A stretch of DNA of 42,743 bases from CBEUVQ01 sp965546615 (GTDB taxonomy: Bacteria; Bacillota; Desulfotomaculia; Desulfotomaculales; Desulfohalotomaculaceae). Numbering within the stretch: position 1 is the first letter of the stretch; each line of letters opens with the position of its first letter. The translations under genes and the position numbers were made by a program. The stretch is taken from contig CBEUVQ010000019.1 in the NCBI GenBank assembly GCA_965546615.1, forward strand, positions 1 through 42,743, written 5' to 3'. Shown here in pieces: positions 1 to 8,867 of the stretch. Under the pieces are notes generated by a model. It did not search any database and was not told the DNA's origin. It saw only the letters and a program-made list of their open reading frames with translations.

Positions 1-926
1 TTAAAAATTCTTTTTACCAATATCGATTTGAATTTTTCTTTAACAGGCAGAGTTATTATTTGCGCCGCCTGCTGCAAATCTTTTTTTGTATACATTTGTG
101 ACCCAATAATAAACGTCTCTCGTTTGCACATTTCAAAAATATTTAAACCTAAACTTTTCTCAAAAGTACCCAGAATGACAATAACTTCCGGAGCAGGATC
201 ATAAGTAATCAGGCCGTCCAGCACTGTTTTATTTCCGGTACATTCAAACACCACCGACCTGACGCCCTTTACAGGAACGTCACTGATATTTTCGTAAACC
301 TCAAACCCTAAATTTTCAATCATTTGTTTGCGCTGGGCATTAATTTCAACAAAATATACATTCATGCCTTGAAGTTCTTTTAAATAAATGCCAATTAAAG
401 TACCAATTGTGCCCGCGCCGGTGATAACTGCATTTTGGGCAGAATGGTTAACGCGCTGCAGCAAATCAGCACAATGTACTACCACTGCCAGCGGTTCAAG
501 CAGTGCTCCTTCCAACAGGCTGCATTCTTCCGGCAGTTTAATTAAATTTTCTACCGGTATCGCTACTTCGTCAGCTAAACAACCCGGCACCTGGAAACCC
601 AAAACTTTTCGGTCGACACAAAGATTTGGATACCCCAATTTACAGTAGTCGCATTTCTGACAGCCTATCAACGGTACCACTGCAACTTTGTCCCCAACCT
701 TAAACTCTTTATTATCCGGGGAAATTTGACTGACATATCCTACAGCTTCATGCCCCAAATTGGCAGGAGGCTTCACCTTGGGATGTTTACCAATATACAC
801 ATGCAAATCAGACCCACATACACCGCAGTAAGCTACCTTAACAATGGCATATCCTGCTTGTAAAGAAGGAGAGGACGCCTCTTCCACCTTAAAATTAAAA
901 GGTTCTGTAACGACTGCACGCCGCAT
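1..926 (-). CDS. Zinc-dependent alcohol dehydrogenase (MDR family), 3' end cut by window edge
   Basis: The reading frame opens at ATG 926 behind a GGAG ribosome site and runs without a stop off the left edge, giving about 308 residues of a family usually near 340-350. The N-terminus shows the catalytic zinc signature CGVCGSD and GHEAVG. A structural-zinc lobe with four cysteines follows (CQKCDYCKLGYPNLC), then a Rossmann motif, TGAGTIGTLIG. These are hallmarks of medium-chain zinc dehydrogenases of the threonine/sorbitol dehydrogenase group, which interconvert a secondary alcohol and a ketone with NAD(P). It starts 21 nt after the dctM stop, so it is probably the last gene of the TRAP operon and oxidises the imported compound. 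The exact substrate cannot be told from sequence. Confidence 0.88.
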   Translation of the reverse strand, partial: MRRAVVTEPFNFKVEEASSPSLQAGYAIVKVAYCGVCGSDLHVYIGKHPKVKPPANLGHEAVGYVSQISPDNKEFKVGDKVAVVPLIGCQKCDYCKLGYPNLCVDRKVLGFQVPGCLADEVAIPVENLIKLPEECSLLEGALLEPLAVVVHCADLLQRVNHSAQNAVITGAGTIGTLIGIYLKELQGMNVYFVEINAQRKQMIENLGFEVYENISDVPVKGVRSVVFECTGNKTVLDGLITYDPAPEVIVILGTFEKSLGLNIFEMCKRETFIIGSQMYTKKDLQQAAQIITLPVKEKFKSILVKRIF

Positions 927-947
927 CTAAATCATCTCCGTTTCTAG

Positions 948-2240
948 TTATCCTGTATAACCGGCCAACAATCTCGGCAATAAAAGAATGATGTCGGGAC
1001 AGAATATAAATATAATCACCAGTATCACCAAAGCAAGCATAAATGGCAGTGCTCCTTTGGTAACTTCTTCTAATGATAACTTGGATATAGTCATCGCAAT
1101 AAATACGTTTGATCCCAAAGGTGGCGTAAGCAGAGCTACCTCATTGGTAATAACCCATAAGATACCAAAGTATACCGGGTCAATTCCCAACTGGGTAATA
1201 ACCGGCAGCAAAATGGGTACAAGAATAACAATAGTGGATAATGTTTCCATAAACATCCCTAAAACAAATAACAATAAACAAATTAAAATTAATATAATTT
1301 GCGGGTTAGTGCTGATGGACAGCATAGCCTCCGCAACATGCTGCGGAACTTCATAAATGGTTAAAAATCTGCCAAACAGCATAGATACGCCGACAATAAT
1401 CATCGAAGTACCTGACGTAATGTTGGTCAGCTTAATACTTTCCCAGATATCGTTTAAGGTGAGTTTTTTAATAATAAATTTGCCTACAAAAAGAGCATAA
1501 AAACAGGCAACAGCCGATGCTTCAACCGGTGTAAAAATGCCCGCATAGATACCGCCTAAAATGATAATTGGGGCAAGAAGTGACCAGATATTAGCTTTAA
1601 AAATTTCAAATATTTCTTTTGAAGTGTAGATTTTATCGGTACCTTTATAACCGCGCATTCTGGCGATAACGTAAGCAGTAAGCATGAGTACCATGCCAAC
1701 AATAAAGCCCGGCAGCATACCGGCCATAAACAAAGTGCCTACCGAAACATTGGCCATAACACCATAAATAATCATCGGATTACTGGGTGGAATCAAAATG
1801 CCCAGCGTACCGCCCGTTGCACACACACCCGCCCCGAATTTTTTATCGTACCCCGCTCTAACCATAGCGGGAAGCATTAAAGTACCCATGGCAGCTACTG
1901 TTCCTGGGCCGGAGCCAATCATCGCCGCAAAAAACATACAGCCGAGGATAGTTACCAGCGCTAAGCCACCTCTGATTCTACCAACAAAAATTGACGCAAC
2001 ATCGATGATTTGGTCGGACATGCCACCGCGTTCCATGATTCCTCCGGCAAATATAAAAGCAGGAATAGCCAGTAAGGGAAACATATCACCTACTTTTACC
2101 ATATCCAGCGGGACAATATCCAGTGGGATACTGCTGAAAAGCAAAACAGCTATAGTAGATATACCTAAGGATACATAAATCGGAACTCCTAACAGCAGTG
2201 CTGTAAAAAGAACAATCCAAATCCCCCAAGTTTCAAACAT
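948..2240 (-). CDS. dctM: TRAP transporter large permease DctM (system 1)
   Basis: This is the 430-residue large membrane subunit of a tripartite ATP-independent periplasmic transporter, which uses the sodium or proton gradient to import a substrate delivered by DctP. The sequence is a series of hydrophobic helices with the family's diagnostic stretches: GSGPGTVAAMGTLMLP, GGTLGILIPPSNPMIIYG and LTPPLGSNVF. Length matches the family (about 425-430). The start ATG sits behind a GGGGG ribosome site and lies 10 nt after the dctQ stop, so the two are translationally linked. A second, clearly paralogous copy lies at 10801-12087. Confidence 0.95.
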   Translation of the reverse strand: MFETWGIWIVLFTALLLGVPIYVSLGISTIAVLLFSSIPLDIVPLDMVKVGDMFPLLAIPAFIFAGGIMERGGMSDQIIDVASIFVGRIRGGLALVTILGCMFFAAMIGSGPGTVAAMGTLMLPAMVRAGYDKKFGAGVCATGGTLGILIPPSNPMIIYGVMANVSVGTLFMAGMLPGFIVGMVLMLTAYVIARMRGYKGTDKIYTSKEIFEIFKANIWSLLAPIIILGGIYAGIFTPVEASAVACFYALFVGKFIIKKLTLNDIWESIKLTNITSGTSMIIVGVSMLFGRFLTIYEVPQHVAEAMLSISTNPQIILILICLLLFVLGMFMETLSTIVILVPILLPVITQLGIDPVYFGILWVITNEVALLTPPLGSNVFIAMTISKLSLEEVTKGALPFMLALVILVIIFIFCPDIILLLPRLLAGYTG

Positions 2241-2250
2241 ATTAATCCCC

Positions 2251-2745
2251 CTAAGCTGTAGGTTTCCCTTTGATCAGTCCAAAGTCTGCCAGCATTTTTA
2301 TTACTAAACGAATATTTACCAATGTAAACGCAATCGGTATCATTATATATACATATCTCATATCCCAGCTGAGGATTGGTGATATCTGAGGAAAATCTTT
2401 CATATCAATAACGACTTTAAAACCTAAATAGATAACAAAACAGTGAAATACAAAGGTAATAATATACTGAATGAAATCTAAAATTTTCTTTAACTTATCA
2501 GGTAGTAAGTTTACTAAAAGTGTCACACGAAAATGGGCTCCCCTTTTTGCACCCAGTGATGCGGCAAAATAAACCATTATCAGAAAAGCAAACCTTAACA
2601 TCTCTTCCGACCACGCTAAGCCTTGTCCGAAAACATACCGCGCAATAACCTGCGCCATTAGCAGAATAACAACGGAACAAAACAAAACTGAGGCGATAAT
2701 TTCCTCAAAATTATCGATAACCCATTTGCACTTATTTTTTTTCAT
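2251..2745 (-). CDS. dctQ: TRAP transporter small permease DctQ (system 1)
   Basis: This 164-residue protein has four predicted transmembrane helices, as expected for the small membrane subunit of a TRAP transporter. The motif region around residues 45-75 (SEEMLRFAFLIMVYFAAS, then GAKRGAHFRV) is the usual DctQ signature. It pairs with DctM to form the membrane complex that accepts substrate from DctP. It lies between dctP and dctM in the standard P-Q-M order and is separated from dctP by a stable RNA hairpin at 2769-2808. Confidence 0.92.
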   Translation of the reverse strand: MKKNKCKWVIDNFEEIIASVLFCSVVILLMAQVIARYVFGQGLAWSEEMLRFAFLIMVYFAASLGAKRGAHFRVTLLVNLLPDKLKKILDFIQYIITFVFHCFVIYLGFKVVIDMKDFPQISPILSWDMRYVYIMIPIAFTLVNIRLVIKMLADFGLIKGKPTA

Positions 2746-2768
2746 TGCAATCCCCTCACAAGAGTAAT

Positions 2769-2808
2769 GTATAATGCAGAATCTTTGAATAAAGGTTCTG
2801 CATTATAC
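2769..2808 (-). promoter_or_regulatory. Intercistronic hairpin between dctP and dctQ (system 1)
   Basis: Two 18-nt arms (2769-2786 and 2791-2808) are complementary apart from one G-U wobble and enclose a four-base loop. No U-run follows on the minus strand, so it is not a classical terminator. Its place right after the binding-protein gene suggests it blocks 3' decay or partly terminates, keeping DctP in excess over the permease. The second TRAP operon has a hairpin at the same place (12612-12655). Confidence 0.7.
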
Positions 2809-2819
2809 TATTTGAAAAA

Positions 2820-3881
2820 TTAAGTTTGAGGTTTTTCTCTGCCCAGTGCTTCCATAACCTTATCTAAAATAGCGGGGTCAGGAAGTTCATCATAGAACTT
2901 AGGCCATATTGACATAGCGTTTTGCATCCACTTATCCTCATCAGCCGGCGGTCCGCTGATTTCAAGCCCTTTTTCTGTCAATTCTTTTTTCAGTTCATCT
3001 TCTTTGCTGGCCATCAAGGTGCGGTTTTCTTCGGTAACCTCTTTACCCGCCTTGATGATTGCCTGCTGTACGTTTTCAGGTAAGCCTTGGAACCATTCTT
3101 CGCTGATAATAATGTTGCCCAGCCAAAGTTTGTAGTGCAGCTCAGTTACATAATCCTGAACTTCGTACATCTTAGATTGATAAATACTGGTATACGGATT
3201 TTCTTGACCGTCAACCACCTTTTGCTGCACAGCATTGAAGGTTTCGTCCCAAGCCAGAGGTACCGGCTCAACACCCCAGGATCTAAATGCTTCTACAACA
3301 TACTTATTGTTAGGAACTCTGATTTTCAGTCCCTGTAAGTCTTCCATGCTGTTAATCGGCTTTTTACTGTTTGTAATATGGCGGAAACCCTGCTCCAGCC
3401 AAGCAACACTTCTGGTACCGCTTTCTTTTATTTGCAGCTCATTTAAATCATCCCAAATTGTGTCAATAGCTTTATACGCTTCTTGTCTGTCTTTAAAAAT
3501 GTACGGAAAATCAAACACTCCGATGGACGGTGAGAAAGTCGTCATGTTGCCTGCAGTAATCATAGCCATTTCAATGACACCTTTTTGAATGTCGGGAATA
3601 TTTTTCTGTTCGCTTCCCAGCTGGCCTCCGGGATACAATTTAACATCAACCTGATTGTTGGTATATTCTTCAATTTTCTTTTCCATTGACTTAGCTGCTT
3701 CATAAGCAGGAACACCGTCGATCGGCGCATCAGGCAGGCTGTATCTAATGATAATTTTTTCATCACCGGCAGCTTCCTGGCCTTCTTTACCTTCCTGGCC
3801 GGAACCGCCGCAGCCCGTCAGCAGAAAGGCTGCAGTCATTACCGAGGTTAATAAGAATAACAGCTTTTTAGGTTTAAACAT
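2820..3881 (-). CDS. dctP: TRAP transporter substrate-binding lipoprotein DctP (system 1)
   Basis: This 353-residue extracytoplasmic binding protein has a signal sequence ending in the lipobox LTGC, so it is a membrane-anchored lipoprotein as usual in Gram-positives. Family features include GGQLGSEQKN, GLKIRVPNN (the arginine that usually salt-bridges the substrate carboxylate) and the WDETFNAVQQKVVDGQENP block. It captures the substrate and hands it to DctQM. The conserved arginine suggests an anionic ligand such as a carboxylate or possibly a sulfonate, but ligand identity cannot be read off. A partial copy of the GntR-type palindrome lies about 20 nt upstream. Confidence 0.94.
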   Translation of the reverse strand: MFKPKKLLFLLTSVMTAAFLLTGCGGSGQEGKEGQEAAGDEKIIIRYSLPDAPIDGVPAYEAAKSMEKKIEEYTNNQVDVKLYPGGQLGSEQKNIPDIQKGVIEMAMITAGNMTTFSPSIGVFDFPYIFKDRQEAYKAIDTIWDDLNELQIKESGTRSVAWLEQGFRHITNSKKPINSMEDLQGLKIRVPNNKYVVEAFRSWGVEPVPLAWDETFNAVQQKVVDGQENPYTSIYQSKMYEVQDYVTELHYKLWLGNIIISEEWFQGLPENVQQAIIKAGKEVTEENRTLMASKEDELKKELTEKGLEISGPPADEDKWMQNAMSIWPKFYDELPDPAILDKVMEALGREKPQT

Positions 3882-3901
3882 TAAAAATCCCCTCTCTTTA
3901 A

Positions 3902-3920
3902 TGTAATATTAAAAATATTT
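3902..3920. promoter_or_regulatory. Possible GntR operator (half-site) upstream of dctP
   Basis: The sequence TGTAATATT at 3902-3910 is identical to one arm of the perfect palindrome upstream of the gntR gene (6847-6866). A degenerate second arm, AATATTTAG, follows after a short A-run. It sits in the 100-nt gap between the kinase gene and dctP, where a promoter or operator for the TRAP operon is expected. The match is short and the region AT-rich, so this is suggestive only. Confidence 0.4.
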
Positions 3921-3981
3921 AGTTTAATTTTAATTGTCTTTATTTTCAAATCTCACCACCCTAAGATTGTATTTTCAAGGC

Positions 3982-5163
3982 TTAGTCTAAATGCTCCAGC
4001 CTTAAATATTTTGGATTCCATTCTCCAATCAGCGGTTTCAACCAGCTGACAAATTCTTCTGTAACCTGTTTAGTCTGCTTATTGTAAAAATTTTCCGGGA
4101 CCTTTTTCTCTCTGCCGCCCACATCCAATAACGGCACAGTGGAAAACCGCAAAGCATCATGCATATCAAAAATATCAACCATGCTGCCGCCCATTTCGGC
4201 TGCGGCAGCCTTTACAGCGGCCCGACCGATCATATATGCTTCCTGCTCATCTATTTCGGAACGTACGGCGCCGAAACATCTCTGGGCTATACCCAAGTCC
4301 TGCGCTCTGGCCCGAATTTTCAGCACCTCGGAAATTCGGTTAGCCAAATAAAAAGAAGCCCCCCCGTATACTTGACTGCCTTGTTTTACATCTGCAAAAG
4401 GCATGCTGCCGATGCAATTATTATACTTATCTTTAATACCTTCTCCAATTACTGCAACTGCATAGCCCTCTTTTTGAACAACATCATGTACTTCATCAAT
4501 AAATTGCTCTTCATCAAAAGGCAGTTCAGGTAAATAAATCAAATGAGGAGCTTCATTTTTATTTGATTTAGCCAATGCCGCGGCCGCTGCAAGCCAGCCG
4601 ACATTTCTACCCATTACCTCAACAACCCTAACCTGCTCAAAATGACGCATCGACCAAAGGTCTATACCAATATCTAACGTTGCTTGTGCAACATATTTAG
4701 CAGCACTGGCGTAACCGGGAGTGTGATCCATCCCCACAATGTCATTGTCTACAGTTTTGGGCACCCCGATGACCTGAATCGGATATCCAGCTTCTTTAAC
4801 TACCTGATCAATTACACCGGCCGCATACATAGTGCCGTTACCGCCAATTTGCAGGTAATAACCCGCTTGCAGATCAGTTAGCAAATCCGGAACTTTACTC
4901 AAGTGCTGTTCTGTTAGGTGCATACGACTTGATCCAAGAAATGCCCCTGGCGTATTCCTTAACATAACCAGTTGATCATCAGTCATTTCTGACAACTTGA
5001 CGCAGTTAAAACCAAACAAACCATGAAAACCATTGATACACCCGATAACTTGATCAATCTGCGGCCACAACCGGGCCTCTTCAATAATTCCCGCTAATGT
5101 ACTATTGATCACAGCACTGGGCCCGCCTGTTTGCGCTACTACTAATGTTTTTGAACCGGTCAC
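3982..5163 (-). CDS. 6-phosphofructokinase-family kinase, unusual phosphoryl-donor motifs
   Basis: This 393-residue protein belongs to the PfkA superfamily, which phosphorylates the C1 hydroxyl of fructose 6-phosphate or a similar sugar with ATP or pyrophosphate. Visible motifs are TGGPSAVIN at 12-20, GGNGT at 107-111, PKTVDNDI at 135-142 and MGRNVGW at 184-190. The lysine of PKTVDND is typical of pyrophosphate enzymes. GGNGT keeps the glycine seen in ATP enzymes but replaces the metal-binding Asp by Asn. Donor use is therefore open. The start is GTG, 8 nt after AGGAGG. It follows the class II aldolase gene by 36 nt, so the pair probably phosphorylates and then cleaves the same sugar-like substrate. 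Confidence 0.85.
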   Translation of the reverse strand: MTGSKTLVVAQTGGPSAVINSTLAGIIEEARLWPQIDQVIGCINGFHGLFGFNCVKLSEMTDDQLVMLRNTPGAFLGSSRMHLTEQHLSKVPDLLTDLQAGYYLQIGGNGTMYAAGVIDQVVKEAGYPIQVIGVPKTVDNDIVGMDHTPGYASAAKYVAQATLDIGIDLWSMRHFEQVRVVEVMGRNVGWLAAAAALAKSNKNEAPHLIYLPELPFDEEQFIDEVHDVVQKEGYAVAVIGEGIKDKYNNCIGSMPFADVKQGSQVYGGASFYLANRISEVLKIRARAQDLGIAQRCFGAVRSEIDEQEAYMIGRAAVKAAAAEMGGSMVDIFDMHDALRFSTVPLLDVGGREKKVPENFYNKQTKQVTEEFVSWLKPLIGEWNPKYLRLEHLD

Positions 5164-5199
5164 CCAGCCATCCTCCTTTTTCTTACGTGGCGATACAAG

Positions 5200-6051
5200 C
5201 TACAGCAGTTCCCGCCAGCCCGAATTAAAAAAGCTCAACTTATCAGCAACAAGATTTGCCACCGCCTCTTTACATGTTTGAGGAATACCAACCATATCGT
5301 AAGAGTCAGGGTTTTCATGATGCTTAGAAATAAAACTTTCAATATAAGCTTTCTTTACTTCTGTCCCAATGTTTATCTTTTCAATTCCATACTCAACAGC
5401 TAGGGCAAACTGCCTTGGTGTTAAACCCGTTCCTCCGTGAAGCACTAACGGCACGCTGCTTTTTTGCTTGCATTGACGTAAAACATCAAAGTTTAAATTA
5501 GGCTCACCTTTGTAAAGGCCGTGAGCATTGCCAATAGAAACAGCCAAAGCGTCTACCCCGGTTGCTTCTAAGAAATCTGTTACTTTTTCCGGGTCAGTCA
5601 TTTTGCAGTTTTTTGTTTCCTCGCCGTCTTCCACGCCGGCAAGCGCACCTAATTCCGCTTCCACCGAAACCCCTAAATGCTGCGCAGCCTCACGCACTTT
5701 AGAAGTTAAAGCGATATTTTCCTCAAAAGATAAGTGCGAACCGTCAATCATTACCGAGCTAAAGCCCAACTTCATCGCTTTAAGACAAGTGGCAAAATCC
5801 TTGGCATGATCTAAAAACACCACCACCGGAACCTTGGCCTGCTCCGCTAAATCTACTAATATCTTGACAATATCCTCATTTCCCGGCTTGGCTAATACCG
5901 GTGCTCCCACCATGGCAATCACCGGTAGGTTTGCCTGTTCCGCACCCCAAACAATACCTTGAGCTGTGTATAAATCATAGGTGCTAAATGCACCCACTGC
6001 AGCATTTTGCTCTTTCTCTGCCAATACTTCCCGAAGAGTTACTAACGGCAT
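5200..6051 (-). CDS. Class II ketose-bisphosphate aldolase
   Basis: This protein of about 283 residues belongs to the zinc-dependent fructose/tagatose-bisphosphate aldolase family, which cleaves a ketose 1,6-bisphosphate to DHAP plus an aldehyde. Zinc and catalytic residues are all present: FLDH, EAELGAL, the histidine of IGNAHG, LHGGTG, and the phosphate-binding region KINIGTE. An in-frame GTG at 6060 lies inside the ribosome site. The ATG at 6051 has GGAGGTGA spaced ideally before it and is preferred. The ribosome site overlaps the stop of the upstream gntR gene, so translation is probably coupled. With the adjacent kinase it forms a phosphorylate-and-split pair. Its real substrate may not be fructose bisphosphate, given the TRAP context. 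Confidence 0.9.
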   Translation of the reverse strand: MPLVTLREVLAEKEQNAAVGAFSTYDLYTAQGIVWGAEQANLPVIAMVGAPVLAKPGNEDIVKILVDLAEQAKVPVVVFLDHAKDFATCLKAMKLGFSSVMIDGSHLSFEENIALTSKVREAAQHLGVSVEAELGALAGVEDGEETKNCKMTDPEKVTDFLEATGVDALAVSIGNAHGLYKGEPNLNFDVLRQCKQKSSVPLVLHGGTGLTPRQFALAVEYGIEKINIGTEVKKAYIESFISKHHENPDSYDMVGIPQTCKEAVANLVADKLSFFNSGWRELL

Positions 6052-6056
6052 GAAGC

Positions 6057-6818
6057 TCACCTCCGATTTTTTTCAAAAACAAATCCATTACCTACCTCAA
6101 TTTTTTCATTCTTTAAGATAACTCTGTAGCGATAACGCTCGGCATGATAGTAGTTAATTGATAATTCTAATGGTTTGCCCCGGGAAAACACCAACCTTTT
6201 CATTGCCAGCAGCGGCGCACCTTCATCAATTCCCAGGTGCTCTGCTTCTTCCGGACCGGCCAGAGAGGAATAGATGTCTTGATGAGCTTCCTCCAGCATA
6301 ATCCCTAATTTACGCTGGACAATTTCATAAGTACCGTGATGCACCAAATCATACTTTTGAAATTGTCTGCCTATTTCTAACGGCCAAAAGCTTTTTACCA
6401 GTACAATTGGATTATTATCCATCAGCTGAATTTTTTCGATAGCAAAAACCTTTTCAGAGTCAATAACATCCAGCTCTAAATCCTCAAATTCCTCAACATC
6501 GACTTCAGCCACCCGCAATATCTTTGAACTGGGTTTATACCCCTTAGCCCTTATCTCATCAAAAAAACCTGTCAATTGACCCAAAGTCTCTACATGCTGC
6601 TTTTTCACAAAAGTTCCTTTTCCCGGCTTTCTCTCCAACCAGCCTTCTCGGACTAATTCATCCAAAGCCCGCCGAACAGTTGTACTGCTCACATTGTAAA
6701 TCCGCATTAATTCCTTGTCACCCGGGACAATATCACCAATATTCCACTCACCATTTTGCAGCTTCTTTCGCAAATCATTACATATTTGATAATGCAGCGG
6801 AATAGGATTCCCTTTCAT
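6057..6818 (-). CDS. GntR-family (HutC subfamily) transcriptional regulator
   Basis: This 253-residue protein has an N-terminal winged helix (about residues 5-72: PLHYQICNDLRKKL, then STTVRRALDELVREGWLERKPGKGTF). A C-terminal UTRA ligand-binding domain follows (about 95-240). HutC-type regulators bind palindromes and respond to a sugar phosphate or other pathway metabolite. It is the first gene of the aldolase-kinase-TRAP-dehydrogenase run and very likely its local regulator. A perfect 20-bp palindrome lies 29 nt upstream of its start and a half copy lies before dctP, which fits autoregulation plus control of the transporter. The ATG at 6818 follows GAGGGTTG. Confidence 0.92.
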   Translation of the reverse strand: MKGNPIPLHYQICNDLRKKLQNGEWNIGDIVPGDKELMRIYNVSSTTVRRALDELVREGWLERKPGKGTFVKKQHVETLGQLTGFFDEIRAKGYKPSSKILRVAEVDVEEFEDLELDVIDSEKVFAIEKIQLMDNNPIVLVKSFWPLEIGRQFQKYDLVHHGTYEIVQRKLGIMLEEAHQDIYSSLAGPEEAEHLGIDEGAPLLAMKRLVFSRGKPLELSINYYHAERYRYRVILKNEKIEVGNGFVFEKNRR

Positions 6819-6846
6819 CCATCAACCCTCTTTTTTATTTATTGTT

Positions 6847-6866
6847 TGTAATATTGCAATATTACA
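6847..6866. promoter_or_regulatory. 20-bp perfect palindrome, likely GntR operator
   Basis: TGTAATATTGCAATATTACA is a perfect inverted repeat located 29 nt upstream of the gntR start, in the promoter region. Size, symmetry and AT-rich core are usual for GntR-family operators. The half-site TGTAATATT recurs at 3902-3910 before dctP. Confidence 0.65.
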
Positions 6867-6975
6867 TATATGTTATTTATTATTATAAATTCATGCGACA
6901 ATTTCGTCAATTGTAAAAGGTTATAATTTTCAAAAATTTATTTAACAAACTATCCTGGCGTTATATTCTTTGTTT

Positions 6976-7019
6976 AAAACAAAAACCTCACTGCAGTATC
7001 TATCGTTTGCAGCGAGGTT
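6976..7019 (-). terminator. Intrinsic terminator after the aldehyde oxidoreductase gene
   Basis: On the minus strand a 12-bp stem (6984-6995 with 7008-7019, one G-U pair) is followed by a run of Ts (GGTTTTTGTTTT). It lies 32 nt after the oxidoreductase stop. It separates the sigma-54-linked module from the gntR module. Confidence 0.85.
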
Positions 7020-7051
7020 AACACAAACATCTTATAATAAATAAATATTTA

Positions 7052-8854
7052 TTAAGCCAAACGCAGTTCTTTTAATTTTTCTTTAGTAGGTATACCGTTT
7101 TGATCCCAACCCATCACCTGATAATATTCATCCAAAAGGACATCCAAGTTAACAGTCTGTCCTTTGCTGGGGCCTTCCGTCATTGCTTCTTTGGTAAATC
7201 TCTTGGGAAGGGTATCGTCTTTGCGGGAAAAGCCAATTTTCACATTAAACATTTTTTCCATATTATAAATTCTTTCCGCCCGAAACAAAAATTCTTCCTC
7301 TGTTAATTCAATACCGGTAACGCATTTAAAAGCCTCAATTTGCTGCGGTCGACCAACGCCCGACTGGTTAGTGGAGCAAATTCCAAGGGAATCAAGAATG
7401 GTAAAGTTCATCTGGGCTCCTTTTACTAAAGCTCCTTTACCTTTTTCTTCAAACCGGTTGTTAGCTGCAATCTCCGCCCCAAAAACCGGCCCCACCATGT
7501 GGTGAGCACCTTTAAGCGAAGTAGCGTAAATAAGCCCCATACCTTTAGCCCCGCGGGGATCGTAAGCTGCCGGTGCCATATTTTTGGAATGGACAGCTAA
7601 ATCCGGCACACCCCACTTTTGCGCAGCATAGGCCGGACCTTCAGCCAAATCAGCGCCAATACCTTCTCTGGCAGCAATCATTTCCAAAAGTTTTGCCTCT
7701 GCTTCCGCATTGCCAAATCTAAGCTCCAAACCGCCGGTATCTTCCAGCGTGAGAATTCCTTTTTCGAAACATTCCATTGCCAAAGAAACACAGCCGCCGG
7801 CAGACATGCTGTCCAAGCCCAAATCATCGCAAACGGCACAAACTTTCAACAAATCTTCCCAATTGTTTAGGCCGCAGTTAGAGCCCAATAAAGTTAAAGT
7901 TTCAAATTCAGGACCTTCCAGCTTGACGTATCCGTATTTTTTCGATTGAATGGCGCAATTTTTACTGCAGGCAATGGCACAGCCAAAACAAGCCGCATCG
8001 TTATATACAGCTTTTTCTCGCATAACAGGACCTTCAAATTCTTTAGTTTGTTCAGAATAACCCATACTAAAGTTTTTGGTGCCCATAAAACCGGCGTTAT
8101 TAATGTTATCTACCAGCTCGTTGGTTCCATAATTTCGGCGTTCAATTGCTTGAGGATGCTGCTTATAAACCGGCAGGCACATTTCCACCAGCTCTTTTAA
8201 GGCATTTACATCTGCTGCGCAAACATCCTTAGAACCGCGCACAGCAATGGCCTTCAAATTTTTCGATCCCATCACCGCACCGCAGCCTCCTCGGCCAAAC
8301 TCACGGTAAACATCATTTGTAATGCAGGCATATTTAACCAAGTTTTCTCCGGCAATCCCGATAGATGCTACATGAATACGATCGTCTTTTAACTCTTTTT
8401 TGATTAACACATCTGTTTCATGAATACCCTTACCCCAAAGCTCAGCAGCCGGTCTTATCTCCACTTTATCATCATCAATCCAAAGATAAACCGGCTCTTT
8501 GGATTTCCCTTCAATAATTAATCCGCTGTAGCCGGCAAATCTAAGTTCCGGACCCCAGTGTCCGCCGGCTAAGGAATAAGAATAAGTATTGGAAAGAGGA
8601 GATTTAAACGTGACACAAACTTTATTACCACCCGGAACCATCGTTCCTACAAAAGGCCCATTCATAAAAATCAGCTTGTTATCAGCACTCAACGGATCGC
8701 AATGCGGGTCTACTTCATTGGTTAAAAAATAAGCTCCCAAACCGCGGCCGCCTAAATATTCCTTAAACAATTCCAAAGGCAGTTCTTCTTTGGCAACAGC
8801 TTGATTAGTTAAATCTACGCGCAAAAGCTGTCCAACAAAACCACAATCAGACAT
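7052..8854 (-). CDS. aor: Aldehyde:ferredoxin oxidoreductase (tungsten type)
   Basis: This 600-residue cytoplasmic enzyme oxidises an aldehyde to the carboxylic acid and reduces ferredoxin, using tungsto-bispterin and one [4Fe-4S] cluster. Signatures are the N-terminal LLRVDLT, EYLGGRGLGAYFL, a pterin-binding stretch around AGGHWGPELRFAGYSGLI, the cluster ligands in ACFGCAIAC, and the later cysteine in LDSLGIC. A longer frame opens at 8884 inside the ferredoxin gene. The ATG at 8854 directly follows the ribosome site GGAGGGAGAAAG and begins with the family-like MSDCGFVG, so it is preferred. It is preceded by its electron-transfer ferredoxin and a beta-hydroxyacid dehydrogenase in a probable sigma-54 operon. 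The substrate is presumably the aldehyde made by this pathway. Confidence 0.94.
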   Translation of the reverse strand: MSDCGFVGQLLRVDLTNQAVAKEELPLELFKEYLGGRGLGAYFLTNEVDPHCDPLSADNKLIFMNGPFVGTMVPGGNKVCVTFKSPLSNTYSYSLAGGHWGPELRFAGYSGLIIEGKSKEPVYLWIDDDKVEIRPAAELWGKGIHETDVLIKKELKDDRIHVASIGIAGENLVKYACITNDVYREFGRGGCGAVMGSKNLKAIAVRGSKDVCAADVNALKELVEMCLPVYKQHPQAIERRNYGTNELVDNINNAGFMGTKNFSMGYSEQTKEFEGPVMREKAVYNDAACFGCAIACSKNCAIQSKKYGYVKLEGPEFETLTLLGSNCGLNNWEDLLKVCAVCDDLGLDSMSAGGCVSLAMECFEKGILTLEDTGGLELRFGNAEAEAKLLEMIAAREGIGADLAEGPAYAAQKWGVPDLAVHSKNMAPAAYDPRGAKGMGLIYATSLKGAHHMVGPVFGAEIAANNRFEEKGKGALVKGAQMNFTILDSLGICSTNQSGVGRPQQIEAFKCVTGIELTEEEFLFRAERIYNMEKMFNVKIGFSRKDDTLPKRFTKEAMTEGPSKGQTVNLDVLLDEYYQVMGWDQNGIPTKEKLKELRLA

Positions 8855-8867
8855 CTTTCTCCCTCCT

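Noticed and set aside
5200..6060. GTG 6060 as the aldolase start
   Set aside because: The GTG is part of the GGAGGTGA ribosome site itself. ATG 6051 is correctly spaced.
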